Source of the DNA: Flavobacteriales bacterium
GTDB lineage: Bacteria; Bacteroidota; Bacteroidia; Flavobacteriales; Flavobacteriaceae
Reading direction: 5' to 3'
Length of the DNA stretch: 6,902 bases
Assembly (NCBI GenBank): GCA_002747735.1
Contig: PDQE01000035.1
Location: forward strand, 1 to 6,902
A program made the translations under genes and the position numbers. The notes beneath the pieces were generated by a model. It worked only from the letters and a program-made list of their open reading frames with translations. It did no database searches and had not been told where the DNA came from. This document shows, one piece after another, positions 5,147 through 6,902 of this stretch. The first letter of the stretch is position 1, and every line of letters begins with the position of its first letter.

Positions 5147-6677
5147 TACAAATTGGGATGTAATTATAATAGGAGGCGGAGCCACAGGATTAGGAATAGC
5201 CATTGATAGTGCATCACGTGGTTATACAACCTTATTATTGGAACAAGTAGATTTTGCCAAAGGTACCAGCAGCCGAAGCACCAAATTGGTTCACGGTGGT
5301 GTCCGTTATTTGGCCCAAGGTCATTTAGACTTGGTAAGAGAAGCCTTGCATGAAAGGGGACTTTTATTAATAAATGCTTCACATTTGGTTAGTAATCAAT
5401 CATTTATTATTCCCGCTTATTCATGGTGGGATAGGATAAAATACATCCTTGGCTTAAAATTTTATGATTTACTTTCAGGCCGATTGAGCTTCGGAAAATC
5501 CTATTGGATTAATCTAAAAAATACGCATAAAGCAGTACCATATTTAAAAAAGGATAAACTCAAAGGTAGCATTTTGTATCACGATGGCCAGTTTGACGAT
5601 GCAAGACTGGCTTTAAACATGGCTCAAACAGCCATAGAACAAGGGGCTACCGTATTAAATCATTTTGAGGTTACGGGGTTAAAAAAAGATGCAACCGGAC
5701 AAATCATTGGCGTAACAGCATTAGACAGGGAAACTAATGTTTCTTATAGTTTTAAAAGTAAAGTAATTATAAATGCCACCGGTGTTTTTGCAGATGAAGT
5801 TTTAAAAATGGACGATAAAAACAATCCTGATATGGTTCGTCCCAGTCAGGGCATTCATCTGGTAGTAGATAGGTCATTTTTTCCGGGAAACAATGCCCTT
5901 ATGATACCTAAAACTAAAGACGAAAGGGTATTGTTTATAGTACCATGGCATGATAAACTGCTTATGGGCACCACTGATACACTTTTGGAAAGCCATAGCC
6001 CGGAACCTGAGCCGCTGGAAAAAGAAATTGATTTTATTTTAGAAACTGCTAATCATTATTTAACTAAAAAAATATTAAAAACAGACATAAAGAGTGTTTT
6101 TGCTGGCCTTAGGCCATTGGCAGCTCCAAAAGATGATACCAAAAAAACCAAAGAAATTTCAAGAAGCCATAAAATACTGGTATCAAAATCAGGATTGATT
6201 ACCATTACCGGCGGTAAATGGACAACATATCGAAAAATGGCCGAAGACACAATTAACAAAGCTATAGCCATTAGCAAATTGCCTCAAGCACCCTGTAAAA
6301 CCAAAAAAATAAAATTGCACGGAGCCTTAACCTCACAAAATTTTACCGATCATTTGTATATTTACGGCAGTGATAAACCCAAGTTACTGGATATGATGAA
6401 AAAACATCCATATTTAAGTGAGAAATTACATCCAGAATTGCCATATACTATCGCCGAAGTTGAATGGGCAGTAAAACACGAAATGGCAAGAACGGTAGAA
6501 GATGTATTGGCACGCAGGGTAAGGTTGCTTTTTCTCGATGCACAGGCTGCAATAGAATCAGCTCCGGTGGTAGCTGAAATTATTGCCCGGACTAATAATT
6601 TTGATAAAAATTGGAAAGAGCAACAAATTGAAGAATTTACAGCTTTGGCTAATCAATATTTATTACAAGCTAAATAA
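5145..6677 (+). CDS. glpD: FAD-dependent glycerol-3-phosphate dehydrogenase
   Basis: This enzyme oxidises sn-glycerol-3-phosphate to dihydroxyacetone phosphate at the cytoplasmic membrane, passing electrons from FAD to quinone. The frame is about 510 codons, a normal length. Near the N-terminus WDVIIIGGGATGLG contains the FAD-binding GxGxxG (G10, G12, G15 counting from 5145), and E33 ends the second strand. GTSSRSTKLVHGGVRYL is the GlpD hallmark. Later come VPWHDKLLMGTTDT, GLRPLAAP (321-328) and GGKWTTYRKM (356-365). The C-terminal helical domain, including EVEWAVKHEMARTVEDVLARR, is intact. The start is odd: the frame closes at TAA 5139-5141 and offers no ATG, GTG or TTG before the GxGxxG strand. 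ATT at 5145 is the best-placed near-cognate codon. The TTG at 5238 would delete the FAD-binding loop. The gene is either started at ATT, slightly truncated, or affected by a sequence error. glpK follows after 59 bp, indicating an operon. Confidence 0.88.
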   Translation: MTNWDVIIIGGGATGLGIAIDSASRGYTTLLLEQVDFAKGTSSRSTKLVHGGVRYLAQGHLDLVREALHERGLLLINASHLVSNQSFIIPAYSWWDRIKYILGLKFYDLLSGRLSFGKSYWINLKNTHKAVPYLKKDKLKGSILYHDGQFDDARLALNMAQTAIEQGATVLNHFEVTGLKKDATGQIIGVTALDRETNVSYSFKSKVIINATGVFADEVLKMDDKNNPDMVRPSQGIHLVVDRSFFPGNNALMIPKTKDERVLFIVPWHDKLLMGTTDTLLESHSPEPEPLEKEIDFILETANHYLTKKILKTDIKSVFAGLRPLAAPKDDTKKTKEISRSHKILVSKSGLITITGGKWTTYRKMAEDTINKAIAISKLPQAPCKTKKIKLHGALTSQNFTDHLYIYGSDKPKLLDMMKKHPYLSEKLHPELPYTIAEVEWAVKHEMARTVEDVLARRVRLLFLDAQAAIESAPVVAEIIARTNNFDKNWKEQQIEEFTALANQYLLQAK

Positions 6678-6691
6678 AAAAGAACCTTTAA

Positions 6692-6902
<211 letters not shown>

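Noticed and set aside
5164..5382. Minus-strand frame of 72 codons
   Set aside because: It is antisense to well-conserved glpD sequence and encodes nothing recognisable.
6056..6277. Minus-strand frame of 73 codons
   Set aside because: It is antisense to the conserved GLRPLAAP and GGKWTTY region of glpD, so it is a shadow frame.

Overview
The window looks like chromosomal DNA from a member of the Bacteroidota, most likely a flavobacterium. The DNA is AT-rich. Genes start without clear Shine-Dalgarno sequences. Boxes matching the Bacteroidota promoter element TAnnTTTG occur upstream of genes. FtsE, both glycosyltransferases, the MORN-repeat protein and GlpD all read like flavobacterial proteins. 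That placement rests on recall of these families, not on a search.

Layout: (1) 22-231 is a non-coding, strongly self-complementary element with near-perfect 19-bp terminal inverted repeats, resembling a foldback MITE. (2) 264-896 (-) encodes a TetR-family repressor. (3) Divergent from it across a 260-bp AT-rich spacer, 1157-2124 (+) encodes a small two-helix membrane protein followed by the ABC ATPase FtsE. (4) 2247-3146 (+) encodes a GT2 glycosyltransferase. It converges on a GT4 glycosyltransferase at 3112-4239 (-), and their 3' ends overlap by 35 bp. (5) 4240-4533 has no protein gene but carries two minus-strand terminator-like hairpins and two candidate minus-strand promoters. One promoter is placed so that a small RNA or a long regulated leader is possible. 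(6) 4534-5073 (-) encodes a secreted MORN-repeat protein. (7) Divergent from it, 5145-6677 (+) is glycerol-3-phosphate dehydrogenase (glpD), followed at 6737 by the start of glycerol kinase (glpK), which runs off the window.

How the genes work together: glpD and glpK form a glycerol catabolic pair (glycerol to glycerol-3-phosphate to dihydroxyacetone phosphate). FtsE belongs to the division and cell-wall-hydrolase-control ABC system. The two glycosyltransferases probably add sugars to a surface polysaccharide or glycolipid, with unknown substrates. The TetR target cannot be read from the sequence, although its position suggests self-regulation and perhaps control of the divergent ftsE operon.

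No clearly new multi-gene system is visible. The points most worth a second look are the foldback element, the lack of a canonical start codon for an otherwise intact glpD, and the terminator/promoter cluster at 4265-4491.
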